From Luteolibacter ambystomatis (GTDB lineage: Bacteria > Verrucomicrobiota > Verrucomicrobiia > Verrucomicrobiales > Akkermansiaceae), in contig NZ_CP073100.1 in NCBI RefSeq assembly GCF_018137965.1, positions 3,669,754 to 3,733,753 on the forward strand: DNA of 64,000 nt, in the 5' to 3' direction. The notes below the pieces were generated by a model that saw nothing but the letters and a program-made list of their open reading frames with translations, did no database searches and was not told where the DNA came from. The position numbers and the translations under genes were made by a program. Shown in pieces: positions 37,813 through 45,348 of this stretch; the stretch's first letter is position 1; each line of letters starts with the position of its first letter.

Positions 37813-39438
37813 ATGAGCAGCACCACTGATCTATCAGCATCCCCTAACGCAAAGCGTCTGCTTTGGGCGGGATTCATGGCCATCCTCGCCGCCGGCGTGG
37901 GCTTCGCACTCCGCGGCGGCATTTTCGACAACTGGGGAAAGGAGTTTAATTTCACCGCCACCCAGCTCGGTGCCATCGGTGGCGCGGGCTTCTCGGGATT
38001 CTGTTTCGGCATCATCATCGGCGGCTTGATCGTGGATAAGATCGGCTATGGCAAACTGGTGGCCGTCGCCCTGCTCTGCCACATCATCTCGGCGTTCGTC
38101 ACCTTCGGTGCGAGCAACCCGCACAATGCCTACAATTTCCTCTACTGGGGCATGTTCATCTTCGCCTATGCGAACGGCACTCTCGAGGCCGTGGCAAATC
38201 CGCTCGTGGCCACACTTTTCCCACAGCGCCGCACGCACTATCTGAACATCCTGCACGCCTCATGGCCTGCAGGCATGGTGCTCGGAACCGCTGCCGGCTG
38301 GGTGCTGGACGACAAGATGAATCTCCACTGGAAGTACCAACTCGCCCTCTATCTCGTCCCCACCGCTCTCTACGCCTTCATGTTCCTCGGCCAGAAGTTT
38401 CCGAAATCGGAAGCCGCCGAAAAAGGAGCCAGCTTTGTCCAGATGTTCAAGAGCGTGGGCGTGCTGGGTGCGCTCGTTGCCTGCTTCCTGCTCGCGCTGT
38501 TCTTCGGTGATATCTTCAAGGGTCTCCTCACCCCTGACAATGCGACCGAGGATCAAATCCTCACGGCAACCAAGAACGCACAGATCATCGGCTACTCCAT
38601 CGGTGGTATCCTGCTGATCGCCTCGGGCATCATCACCCGCTTCTCCATCGGCTCGATTCTCCTGTTCGTCCTCTTCGTCACCCACCTTCTCGTGGGTGCG
38701 GTGGAACTCGGCACCGATGGCTGGATCCAGAACATCACCGGCAACCTCTTCACCTCCGAGCAGGGCAAATACCTCTTCATTTGGACTTCGGCGATCATGT
38801 TCGGTCTTCGCTTCTGCGCCCACTGGATCGAAACCAAGCTCAAGCTTTCGCCCGTCGGCCTGCTCCTGCTCTGCGCCACGATCGCCTGCATCGGCCTCAA
38901 TCTTTCCAGCGGCATGAAAACCCTGCCGATGGCCTTTGTCGCGCTCGGCATCTACGCGATCGGCAAGACCTTCTTCTGGCCGACCATGCTCGCCATCGTC
39001 GGTGACCGCTTCCCGCACACGGGTGCGGTGGCCATGTCCATCATGGGCGGCATCGGCATGCTCTCCGCCGGTCTGATCGGCGGCCCGGGTCTCGGCTACA
39101 GCAAGGACCGCTTCGCCGGTGAGGAACTCAACAAGACCAACCCTGCGGTGTATGCGGAATACAAGGCCGAGAAGCCGAGTACTTTCCTCAACATCAAGGC
39201 CACCGAAGCCTTCGGTCTGGACGCCAAGAAACTGGCGGCGGCGAAGGAAGTGAAGGAGGACGCCCGCTCGGCCGAGCAAAAGCAGGCGATCGAATCCGAC
39301 CAGAAAGGCGACCGCACCACCCTGCGCATCGACTCCTTCATCCCGGCGACGATGGCCGTAATCTACCTGCTGCTGTTGATCTACTTCAAGGGCATCGGCG
39401 GCTACAAGGTCCTCCACATCGACGAGACTGCCGCCTGA
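37813..39438 (+). CDS. MFS transporter, FHS (fucose/sugar:H+ symporter)-like
   Basis: The 541-aa inner-membrane protein has about 12-13 hydrophobic helices. It begins [24 protein letters not shown], with [35 protein letters not shown] as helix 2 plus the MFS loop motif, and [37 protein letters not shown], which is typical of FHS-family sugar permeases. A hydrophilic stretch of roughly 75 residues (about 430-510, Lys/Glu/Ala-rich) separates the penultimate and last helices, which is longer than usual. Substrate is probably a monosaccharide, by family; the neighbouring polysaccharide genes are consistent with this but are not linked by operon. Confidence 0.87.
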   Translation: MSSTTDLSASPNAKRLLWAGFMAILAAGVGFALRGGIFDNWGKEFNFTATQLGAIGGAGFSGFCFGIIIGGLIVDKIGYGKLVAVALLCHIISAFVTFGASNPHNAYNFLYWGMFIFAYANGTLEAVANPLVATLFPQRRTHYLNILHASWPAGMVLGTAAGWVLDDKMNLHWKYQLALYLVPTALYAFMFLGQKFPKSEAAEKGASFVQMFKSVGVLGALVACFLLALFFGDIFKGLLTPDNATEDQILTATKNAQIIGYSIGGILLIASGIITRFSIGSILLFVLFVTHLLVGAVELGTDGWIQNITGNLFTSEQGKYLFIWTSAIMFGLRFCAHWIETKLKLSPVGLLLLCATIACIGLNLSSGMKTLPMAFVALGIYAIGKTFFWPTMLAIVGDRFPHTGAVAMSIMGGIGMLSAGLIGGPGLGYSKDRFAGEELNKTNPAVYAEYKAEKPSTFLNIKATEAFGLDAKKLAAAKEVKEDARSAEQKQAIESDQKGDRTTLRIDSFIPATMAVIYLLLLIYFKGIGGYKVLHIDETAA

Positions 39439-39460
39439 TTCTTCATTTCACATTTCCCAG

Positions 39461-39487
39461 AAGGGCGGCCGCGAGGCCGCCCTTTTT
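39461..39487 (+). terminator. Rho-independent terminator after MFS gene
   Basis: A perfect 10-bp stem AAGGGCGGCC/GGCCGCCCTT with a GCGA loop is followed by TTTATTT. Confidence 0.88.
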
Positions 39488-39519
39488 ATTTGCGGCGACT
39501 GCGAGAAAAAGAAAGTCGG

Positions 39520-39547
39520 TTGCAGGCTTGGTGAAGCCGCCTAGCGT
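39520..39547 (+). promoter_or_regulatory. Putative promoter giving a near-leaderless transcript
   Basis: TTGCAG (39520-39525), 16-nt spacer, TAGCGT (39542-39547). The downstream ATG at 39555 is only 7 nt beyond the -10 box, so transcription would start at or next to the start codon. Confidence 0.4.
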
Positions 39548-39554
39548 GGATGCC

Positions 39555-40028
39555 ATGTACTCCCGTATCCTGCTTCTCACCTTGGGACTGGTCTCCTTTG
39601 TCGCTCCGGCGGAGCTGTGTGCGGCCGATGACCAAACAACCGCCAAAGCGGTGGAGCTGAACTACGATCCAGCTGTCTCCACTTTGAAAGGAACGCTGAA
39701 GCGGGTGAAATTCGAGGACGACGACATGCCCGCCCTGAAAGGAACGAGCGCCTGGGTCTTGCGCCTGGACAAACCGGTATCGCTCAAGGCCAGCACGGAC
39801 AATACCGCGGATGCCGCCGAGACAAATGTGAAGGACGTGCAGTTGGTGATCGACAGCAAGATCGCCAAGGAAGCGGACTTGGCCAGGTTCGTGGCCGCCA
39901 AGACACCACTGGTGGTCAGCGGCAAACTTTTCCACGGCCACACGGCCCATCATGTGACCAGGGTGTTGATGACCATCAATGCTCTGAAGCCCGAGGAGGC
40001 AGCCAAAAAGGCACCGGCAAAGCCATAG
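39555..40028 (+). CDS. Small secreted protein with DUF4431-like domain
   Basis: The 157-aa product has a signal peptide (MYSRILLLTLGLVSFVAPAELCAA). Its single domain reads as a DUF4431-type beta-barrel: STLKGTLKRVKFEDDD, TSAWVLRLDKPVSLKA, VKDVQLVID and VSGKLFHGHTAHHVTRVLMTI. The last phrase matches the family's GTLF-x-AHTGHHHTPVLL motif with the His pair conserved. The Ala/Lys-rich C-terminus (EEAAKKAPAKP) is probably unstructured. The family has no known reaction; it is found in envelope proteins of Gram-negative bacteria. It converges on pcm. Confidence 0.75.
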   Translation: MYSRILLLTLGLVSFVAPAELCAADDQTTAKAVELNYDPAVSTLKGTLKRVKFEDDDMPALKGTSAWVLRLDKPVSLKASTDNTADAAETNVKDVQLVIDSKIAKEADLARFVAAKTPLVVSGKLFHGHTAHHVTRVLMTINALKPEEAAKKAPAKP

Positions 40029-40046
40029 CCCCACCACGCACGATTG

Positions 40047-40688
40047 TCACACGCTGCCGTGGACCATCGGCACGAACCGCACCGGCAGGATCACCTGCGT
40101 GTGCAGCAGGCCGTCCCAATCGCGATCCACCAGCGTAAGCTCCTGCTTCGTCTCCGCAGGACCGATGGGGATGACAAGGCGTCCTCCGGGAGCGAGTTGG
40201 TCAAGCAGCCCGACAGGGATCTCTTCCGCTGCACAAGCAGCTAGAATGCGAAGGAACTGCCGTCCCGGCTCCGGCCAGCCGAGAAAGCCATCGCCGTGGA
40301 TGAGTTCGACATTGCCACACCCCATTCCGGCCAAACGCATGCGCGCCTCGGCAGCGAGTGTTTCATCCCGCTCGATCGAGCAAACCCGCCCCACCAGACG
40401 CGACAAGATCGCCGTCTGGTAGCCGCAGCCTGCACCGATCTCCAGCACAGTGGCGTCCGGCCCGGTGCCTAACAACTCCGTCATCAGTGCGACCATGTAC
40501 GGCTGGGAAATCGTCTGCCCGCGACCGATGGAAAGCGGCTGGTCTTCATAGATCCACGGCAGCAACCCCTCCGCCACGAAGTTCTCGCGCGGCACGGCGC
40601 GCATGGCCGCCAGCACCCGCGGCTCACGCACGCCGCGGGCCTCGATCTGCTCCTTAACCATCCGTTCTCTCGCACGGGCATAGTCCAT
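40047..40688 (-). CDS. pcm: Protein-L-isoaspartate O-methyltransferase
   Basis: This 213-aa SAM-dependent enzyme methylates L-isoaspartyl residues in damaged proteins. Motifs visible are PRENFV near residue 32, PLSIGRGQTISQPYMVALMTELL, the SAM-binding motif I VLEIGAGCGYQTAILS, and GGRLVIPIG near residue 178. ATG 40688 (MDYARARERMVKEQIEARGV) matches the usual family start; a longer frame to 40820 overlaps the neighbouring membrane-protein gene. Family lengths of 205-220 aa agree. Confidence 0.95.
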   Translation of the reverse strand: MDYARARERMVKEQIEARGVREPRVLAAMRAVPRENFVAEGLLPWIYEDQPLSIGRGQTISQPYMVALMTELLGTGPDATVLEIGAGCGYQTAILSRLVGRVCSIERDETLAAEARMRLAGMGCGNVELIHGDGFLGWPEPGRQFLRILAACAAEEIPVGLLDQLAPGGRLVIPIGPAETKQELTLVDRDWDGLLHTQVILPVRFVPMVHGSV

Positions 40689-40728
40689 CACCCGTAAAGC
40701 GTAGCACGGGTGCGGAACTATTCGAGAA

Positions 40729-41268
40729 TCAGTCGTCGGATGATTCGGGATCGAAAGTCGCAATCCCCCGGCTCTCCATTTCCGCTCGCCGCTGCGCATT
40801 GAAGGCGGCGATATGAGCAAGCTCTCCCGCCCGGCGGTTGGATTGCCATCTCTCGATGAACACCACGGCCGCCACGATCACAGCGGTGCCAATCATCCAG
40901 CAGGTCCACATCGCCACCTCCTCCCATCCATCCACCATGGACCTTCCTCCAAGGACGACCATCAGCGAAAAAAGCACCGCGCTGTTGCGCCACCACGTGG
41001 TCAGGTCCCGCTCGGTCCGTATGAAAAACCAGAGGCCCGCCACCACGAGGATGAAGTTCAGGATGAACCAGGACGAAAGCAGGAACAACGGTGCCATCAG
41101 CAGCGCCTCGGGAATGACCGACCAATGGGACAACGGATCTGAAATGGCAGCACCGGCTCCGATCGCCATGCCCCCTGCCATCGAACCCACCCAGACGGAG
41201 GAGATAAAGAGCAACGGCCTCGCCACCACCTGGAGGCAACCGCCCGAAACGCTTTCCATGACATCCAT
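40729..41268 (-). CDS. Unknown four-helix membrane protein
   Basis: The 179-aa product has about four hydrophobic helices (near residues 14-42, 52-82, 91-108 and 117-138). Its C-terminal ~40 residues are charged and soluble (ERWQSNRRAGELAHIAAFNAQRRAEMESRG) and end in a short acidic tail. I recognise no family. It is 40 bp upstream of pcm on the same strand and may be co-transcribed with it. Confidence 0.65.
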   Translation of the reverse strand: MDVMESVSGGCLQVVARPLLFISSVWVGSMAGGMAIGAGAAISDPLSHWSVIPEALLMAPLFLLSSWFILNFILVVAGLWFFIRTERDLTTWWRNSAVLFSLMVVLGGRSMVDGWEEVAMWTCWMIGTAVIVAAVVFIERWQSNRRAGELAHIAAFNAQRRAEMESRGIATFDPESSDD

Positions 41269-41340
41269 GTGCCCCGAATAAATCCCTGCCGTTGGAGAGG
41301 GTCAAGAATAGGGAAAAATGCCGCCGGAGGTGCCAACCCT

Positions 41341-41805
41341 TCAGCCTTCGCCCGGCGGATGGATCACCGCCACACGCTCGATGCCGTGCTTGGTGAACTC
41401 CTCCCAATAGCGCTTCTCAATGTCCTGGGTGCGGCTGCGGCGTTCCTGCTCACTCATTTTCTCCCACAGCGGCAGGCCGATCGAGCGGATCAGATCGCGG
41501 TCCGCGAGGCGGATCACCATTTCCTCCCAGAAACTCTCCTCGCGGAATTCCTCGAAGCATTCCTGAAAGAATGAATTTCCTTCGTACTCAAGGGTCACGC
41601 GGTGGGCCTGCTTTTCCTCGTCGAACTCGATGATTTCCCCGAATCCGGCGTGGCTGGCGCGCTCCAGGATCTTGTTCTCCAGATCCTCAAAAGCTGCAAT
41701 CCCCTGCTCCGCACCCGGTTTCTGGTTCACCGATGCCACATTCGCCGCCAGACTGACCATCTGGATCAGGGTGGCGAGCTCGCTCTCGGTGAAACGCAGG
41801 TGCAT
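41341..41805 (-). CDS. Unknown acidic cytoplasmic protein (154 aa)
   Basis: The product is predicted cytoplasmic and helical, very rich in Glu (FFQECFEEFREESFWEEMVIRLADRDLI and KYWEEFTKHGIERVAVI-type phrases). It carries no signal peptide or membrane segment, and I recognise no domain. ATG 41805 (MHLRFTESELATL) is chosen because the longer open frame to 41985 runs through the tRNA-Val gene. It lies downstream of tRNA-Val on the same strand. Confidence 0.65.
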   Translation of the reverse strand: MHLRFTESELATLIQMVSLAANVASVNQKPGAEQGIAAFEDLENKILERASHAGFGEIIEFDEEKQAHRVTLEYEGNSFFQECFEEFREESFWEEMVIRLADRDLIRSIGLPLWEKMSEQERRSRTQDIEKRYWEEFTKHGIERVAVIHPPGEG

Positions 41806-41870
41806 GGCGGGGCGCGAAGAAACCACCCGATACGCCACGGCGCAAGCCCTCGTTCCGGGCGAAAAAAGGG

Positions 41871-41945
41871 TGGTACACGAGGACGGGATCGAACCGCCGA
41901 CCAACCGGGTGTAAACCGGTTGCTCTACCGCTGAGCTACTCGTGC
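41871..41945 (-). tRNA. tRNA-Val (anticodon UAC)
   Basis: The minus strand folds as a full cloverleaf of 75 nt: acceptor GCACGAG/CTCGTGT (terminal G-U pair), D-arm GCTC..GAGC, anticodon stem ACCGG/CCGGT with loop TTTACAC (anticodon TAC), T-arm with TTCGATC, discriminator A and encoded CCA. Confidence 0.95.
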
Positions 41946-41993
41946 GACGTGCGGAGATCGTTTTCCCGGCGACGAACCGGATCAAGCTCCGAA

Positions 41994-43247
41994 TTACACC
42001 AATCCATCCTTCCGCGCCTGCTTCCAGTAGGCGTATTCGGAACGGTTGAAATCGATGTACTCGGGCGAAAGGTCGCTGGAATACATGGTGTAGTCCGCGT
42101 CACCCTGGTTGAGGGAAATCACGATGTTGAACTCAGGCTCCGCCACCACGGCGCGGAGCTCGTCCATCGGCGTGGTCGTCTGCAGGCCGCCGAGGCAGGC
42201 CGCCTTGCCACCGATGTGGATATCCACCAGTTCCTCGCGGATGCGCGCGCGGGAATAGCCCACGGCGTGGAGGATGCGGCCCCAGTTCGGATCGCCACCA
42301 TTCCAAGAGGATTTCACCAGAGCGGACTTGCACACCGCCTCGGCCACCTTCTTGGCATCGAGGTAGGTGCGGGCACCTTTCACATCCACGGTCACGAACT
42401 TGGTCACGCGCTCGCCATCGCGGACCACCGCCTTCGCCAGTTCCAGCATCACCCACTGCAGGGCGGCGCGGAACTGCTTGCACAGGGAGCTGCCGCGGCG
42501 GATGGAAGGCATCTCACTGGCTCCATTGGCGAGTACCAGCACGGTGTCGTTCGTGCTCATGTCACCGTCGATGGTGATGCGGTTGAAGCTGTTCTCCACG
42601 CACTCCAGCACCGACTTCCGCAGCGAATCGCTGGGGAGGTTCGCATCCGTGGTGATGAAGCAGAGCATCGTCGCCATGCTCGGGGAAATCATGCCCGCGC
42701 CCTTCACACAGCCGCCGATGCGGACACGGTGGCCGCCGAGGTCGAAGGAAATGGCGACCTCCTTCGGACGCGTGTCGCTGGTAATGATCGCCGCAGCCAC
42801 GTCCGCGCCGTTCTTCGCGTTGAGCTTCGAAACCAGCTCGCCGTATTTCGGCTCGATGCGCATCATCGGCATCGGCAGGCCGATCACACCGGTGGAGCAC
42901 ACGCCGATCTCATTGCGCTTCAGGCCGAGCGGCTTCGCCACCGCATCGCACATCGCGTTGGCATCATGGATGCCCTGCACGCCAGTGCAGGCGTTGGCAT
43001 TGCCGGAGTTCGCGATGATGGCCCGCAGGTCGTCCTTGCGCAGATGCGCCTGGCTCACCTTCACCGGCGCGGCCTTCACACGGTTGGTCGTGAAAGTGCC
43101 AGCCGAGGCGCACGGAGTTTCCGAATAGACCAACGCCAGATCCAGGCGCTCGACAGCGGGATTCTTGATGCCGCACGAGACCGCGGAGGTCAGGAAGCCT
43201 TTCGGCGCGCCGACGCCGCCTTTGATCCGGGAGAAGGGAAAATCCAT
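41994..43247 (-). CDS. argJ: Bifunctional glutamate N-acetyltransferase/ornithine acetyltransferase ArgJ
   Basis: The enzyme transfers the acetyl group from N-acetylornithine to glutamate, and in bifunctional forms also uses acetyl-CoA, closing the cyclic arginine pathway. The 417-aa precursor carries the autoproteolytic site in KGAGMISPSMATMLCF, where Thr193 becomes the N-terminal nucleophile of the beta chain. Other landmarks are GFLTSAVSCGIK, FTTNRVKAAPV, IANSGNANACTG and VCSTGVIG. The C-terminus ends in DLSPEYIDFNRSEYAYW, close to the usual ending NADYRT-type region. It is 35 bp downstream of argC and probably co-transcribed. Confidence 0.95.
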   Translation of the reverse strand: MDFPFSRIKGGVGAPKGFLTSAVSCGIKNPAVERLDLALVYSETPCASAGTFTTNRVKAAPVKVSQAHLRKDDLRAIIANSGNANACTGVQGIHDANAMCDAVAKPLGLKRNEIGVCSTGVIGLPMPMMRIEPKYGELVSKLNAKNGADVAAAIITSDTRPKEVAISFDLGGHRVRIGGCVKGAGMISPSMATMLCFITTDANLPSDSLRKSVLECVENSFNRITIDGDMSTNDTVLVLANGASEMPSIRRGSSLCKQFRAALQWVMLELAKAVVRDGERVTKFVTVDVKGARTYLDAKKVAEAVCKSALVKSSWNGGDPNWGRILHAVGYSRARIREELVDIHIGGKAACLGGLQTTTPMDELRAVVAEPEFNIVISLNQGDADYTMYSSDLSPEYIDFNRSEYAYWKQARKDGLV

Positions 43248-43282
43248 GACAAGGGTTTGAACGGGCGAAACGTGGGGAAAAC

Positions 43283-44326
43283 TCAGAAGTTTTGCAATCC
43301 GGCAGTCTCCTCAAGACCGAACATGTGGTTGAAACTCTGCACGGCCTGCCCACCCGCACCCTTGCCGAGGTTGTCCTCCGCGCTGAGCAGGATGACCCGA
43401 CCGGTCCGTGCATCGTATTGCCAGCCGATGTCGATGAAGTTGGTGCGCGTGACATTCTTCGTGTCCGGATAGCCGCCCCGGCCCAGCACGCGCACGAAAG
43501 CGCTGCGGGCATAGGCCGCCTCCAGGCTGCGTCCCACCGCCTCCGGATCGATGCCCGGAGCGAGCTTCGCCGTGGTGGTGGTATGGATGCCCGCCGTCAC
43601 CGGCATCAGATGCGGCAGGAAGGTGATCGTCACCTGCTCTCCGGCGGCGAGGGTCAACTCCTGCTCGATCTCGGAAAGGTGGCGGTGCTTCGGCAGGCCA
43701 TAGGCGCGCACGCTTTCATTGCACTCCACGAACAGCAGCGAAATGTCCGCCTTCCGACCTGCGCCGCTGACGCCGCTGTAGGAATTCGCGACGATGGTGG
43801 CTGGATCGATGAGTTTCTCCGCCAGCAATGGCACCAGCGGCAGGATGATGCTGGTCGGATAGCAACCGGGAGAGGCGATGAGATCCGACTTCGCGATCTC
43901 CTCAGCCCGTACCTCCGGCAGGCCATAGACTGCCTGCGAAAGCAAATCCGGGGCCGGATGCTCGTGACCGTAGAATTCCGCGTACACTGCGGCGTCCCGG
44001 AGGCGGAAGTCCGCGCTCAGATCGATCACCTTCAGGCCCCGCTCCAGCAGCGCGCGAGCGATCTCCGCAGCCACTCCGTGCGGGAGGGCCAGAAAGGCCA
44101 CCTTCGCCCCCGTGGCGGCGATGGCGTCCGGATCCGGCTCGATGAACGCCAGCTCCGCAGCCGGTGCGTGACGGAAGCGTGGGAACACGGCGTGGATCGG
44201 TTTTCCGGCCTCCTGGCGCGACGTCGCCGCCACCAGTTCGACCTGAGGATGCACCAACAGCAGCCGCAGCAACTCCATTCCGGTGTAGCCGCTCGCTCCG
44301 ACGATTGCAGTTTTGATCCGTTCCAT
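43283..44326 (-). CDS. argC: N-acetyl-gamma-glutamyl-phosphate reductase
   Basis: The enzyme performs the NADPH-dependent reduction of N-acetylglutamyl phosphate in arginine synthesis. The 347-aa product begins with IVGASGYTGMELLRLL (nucleotide-binding), has DLSADFRLRD, YGLPEVR and the catalytic Cys155 in ASPGCYPTSIILPL, then SYSGVSGAGRK and FLPHLMPVTAGIHTTT. ATG 44326 gives the family-typical start MERIKTAIVGASGYTG. It lies upstream of argJ, and its promoter region also faces tRNA-Pro on the other strand. Confidence 0.96.
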   Translation of the reverse strand: MERIKTAIVGASGYTGMELLRLLLVHPQVELVAATSRQEAGKPIHAVFPRFRHAPAAELAFIEPDPDAIAATGAKVAFLALPHGVAAEIARALLERGLKVIDLSADFRLRDAAVYAEFYGHEHPAPDLLSQAVYGLPEVRAEEIAKSDLIASPGCYPTSIILPLVPLLAEKLIDPATIVANSYSGVSGAGRKADISLLFVECNESVRAYGLPKHRHLSEIEQELTLAAGEQVTITFLPHLMPVTAGIHTTTTAKLAPGIDPEAVGRSLEAAYARSAFVRVLGRGGYPDTKNVTRTNFIDIGWQYDARTGRVILLSAEDNLGKGAGGQAVQSFNHMFGLEETAGLQNF

Positions 44327-44404
44327 GCCCGCAGGGGCAATCGCACGATTTTACGGGCTTGCCAATCCGGATTTCCCCTGCTTGCTTGGCGCCCCGTTGA
44401 TTTA

Positions 44405-44481
44405 CGGGCTGTAGCGCAGTCTGGTAGCGCACTTGCCTGGGGGGCAAGGGGTCGTGGGTTCGAATCCCGCCAGCCCGACCA
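44405..44481 (+). tRNA. tRNA-Pro (anticodon GGG)
   Basis: A 77-nt cloverleaf: acceptor CGGGCTG/CAGCCCG, D-arm GCGC..GCGC, anticodon stem CTTGC/GCAAG with loop CTGGGGG (anticodon GGG), T-arm GTGGG/CCCGC with TTCGAAT, discriminator A and encoded CCA. Confidence 0.95.
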
Positions 44482-44711
44482 ATCACCTGATGGTGCATTG
44501 GTTATCCCGCAACCGTCCATCGGAAGATGTCTTCCGCTCCCCATCGAGGGCTGGCGGGTGAGAACCTACCGAGCGCAGCGAGGTGTTCGAATGCGGCCGC
44601 TGCTCGTAGCAGCGAAATATATCCTCGGCGAAGCCGCTGACTGGCATGGCCAGAGCGCAGCGCAGGCAATCCCGCCGATCTGTCCCCCACCTTGGAAAGA
44701 GCACCCTCTCG

Positions 44712-45209
44712 TCACTGATTGGCCGCCGATGTCCTGTCGAACATCCGCACGAACTTCATGCTGCCGTGCAGCTCTTCCAAGACCACTCTGATCCTCTCCC
44801 GGATTGTAGAACTGGAACGGAGGTCTCCATGGAAACCCATCATGGCATTGCTCATTTCGGTCAGATCCGATCGGAGTTTGCCCAAGGACTCACTTTCGCG
44901 CAGCCCCGGTTGTTTATGGCTGCCCTCCAGAATCAACATCCGGGAATCCATAAACCGCTCCATGATCTCCGCGATTTCATTGCGGGCGAATTTTTCCGCC
45001 AGCATTTCAAGTCCCGCATACTGCCCTCTCCTTACATAGTCCGACTCCATCTTGTAACCCTCGCCTAGAATCACGCGATAGCACTGCAGATGATTTTCCA
45101 GGTCCCTCAACTCTCGGGCCGCGGGCGACTGACGTTCAGCCGCCATCGCCAATGGGGCGAAGATGGCCAACATCAGGCGGCACGCGAATTTCACGGGTAA
45201 CGGACACAT
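44712..45209 (-). CDS. Unknown secreted helical protein (165 aa)
   Basis: Starting at ATG 45209 the product has a signal-like N-terminus (MCPLPVKFACRLMLAIFAPLAMA). A helical, charged body follows (ELRDLENHLQCYRVILGEGYKMESDYVRRG, EKFARNEIAEIMERFMDSRMLILEG, TIRERIRVVLEELHGSMKFVRMF). The longer frame to 45275 would push the hydrophobic segment 22 residues in. I recognise no family. It has no close co-directional neighbour. A real gene is likely but not certain. Confidence 0.5.
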   Translation of the reverse strand: MCPLPVKFACRLMLAIFAPLAMAAERQSPAARELRDLENHLQCYRVILGEGYKMESDYVRRGQYAGLEMLAEKFARNEIAEIMERFMDSRMLILEGSHKQPGLRESESLGKLRSDLTEMSNAMMGFHGDLRSSSTIRERIRVVLEELHGSMKFVRMFDRTSAANQ

Positions 45210-45348
45210 GACCAACACGCATCCTACCTTGTCCCCTGAGGTGCCCAAGCAAATATCACCGATCCGCTTGCCCATCGCGCCCCTCCTTCCAGAGTTGCAC
45301 CCCGGCTAACAGATGGCATGGTGCATGCGGCCGGTTGCCAGCAGCTCC

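Noticed and set aside
38260-39417. 385-codon minus-strand frame opposite the MFS transporter
   Set aside because: It is extremely charged and low in complexity, and lies wholly inside a gene with clear transmembrane helices on the other strand.
41806-41985. N-terminal extension of the 154-aa unknown protein through tRNA-Val
   Set aside because: The extension is formed by the tRNA gene itself (the cloverleaf is complete), so translation from the upstream ATG is not credible.
44483-44704. Small minus-strand open frames downstream of tRNA-Pro
   Set aside because: They have no signal peptide, domain, start signal or neighbour support, and they consist of repeat-like sequence.
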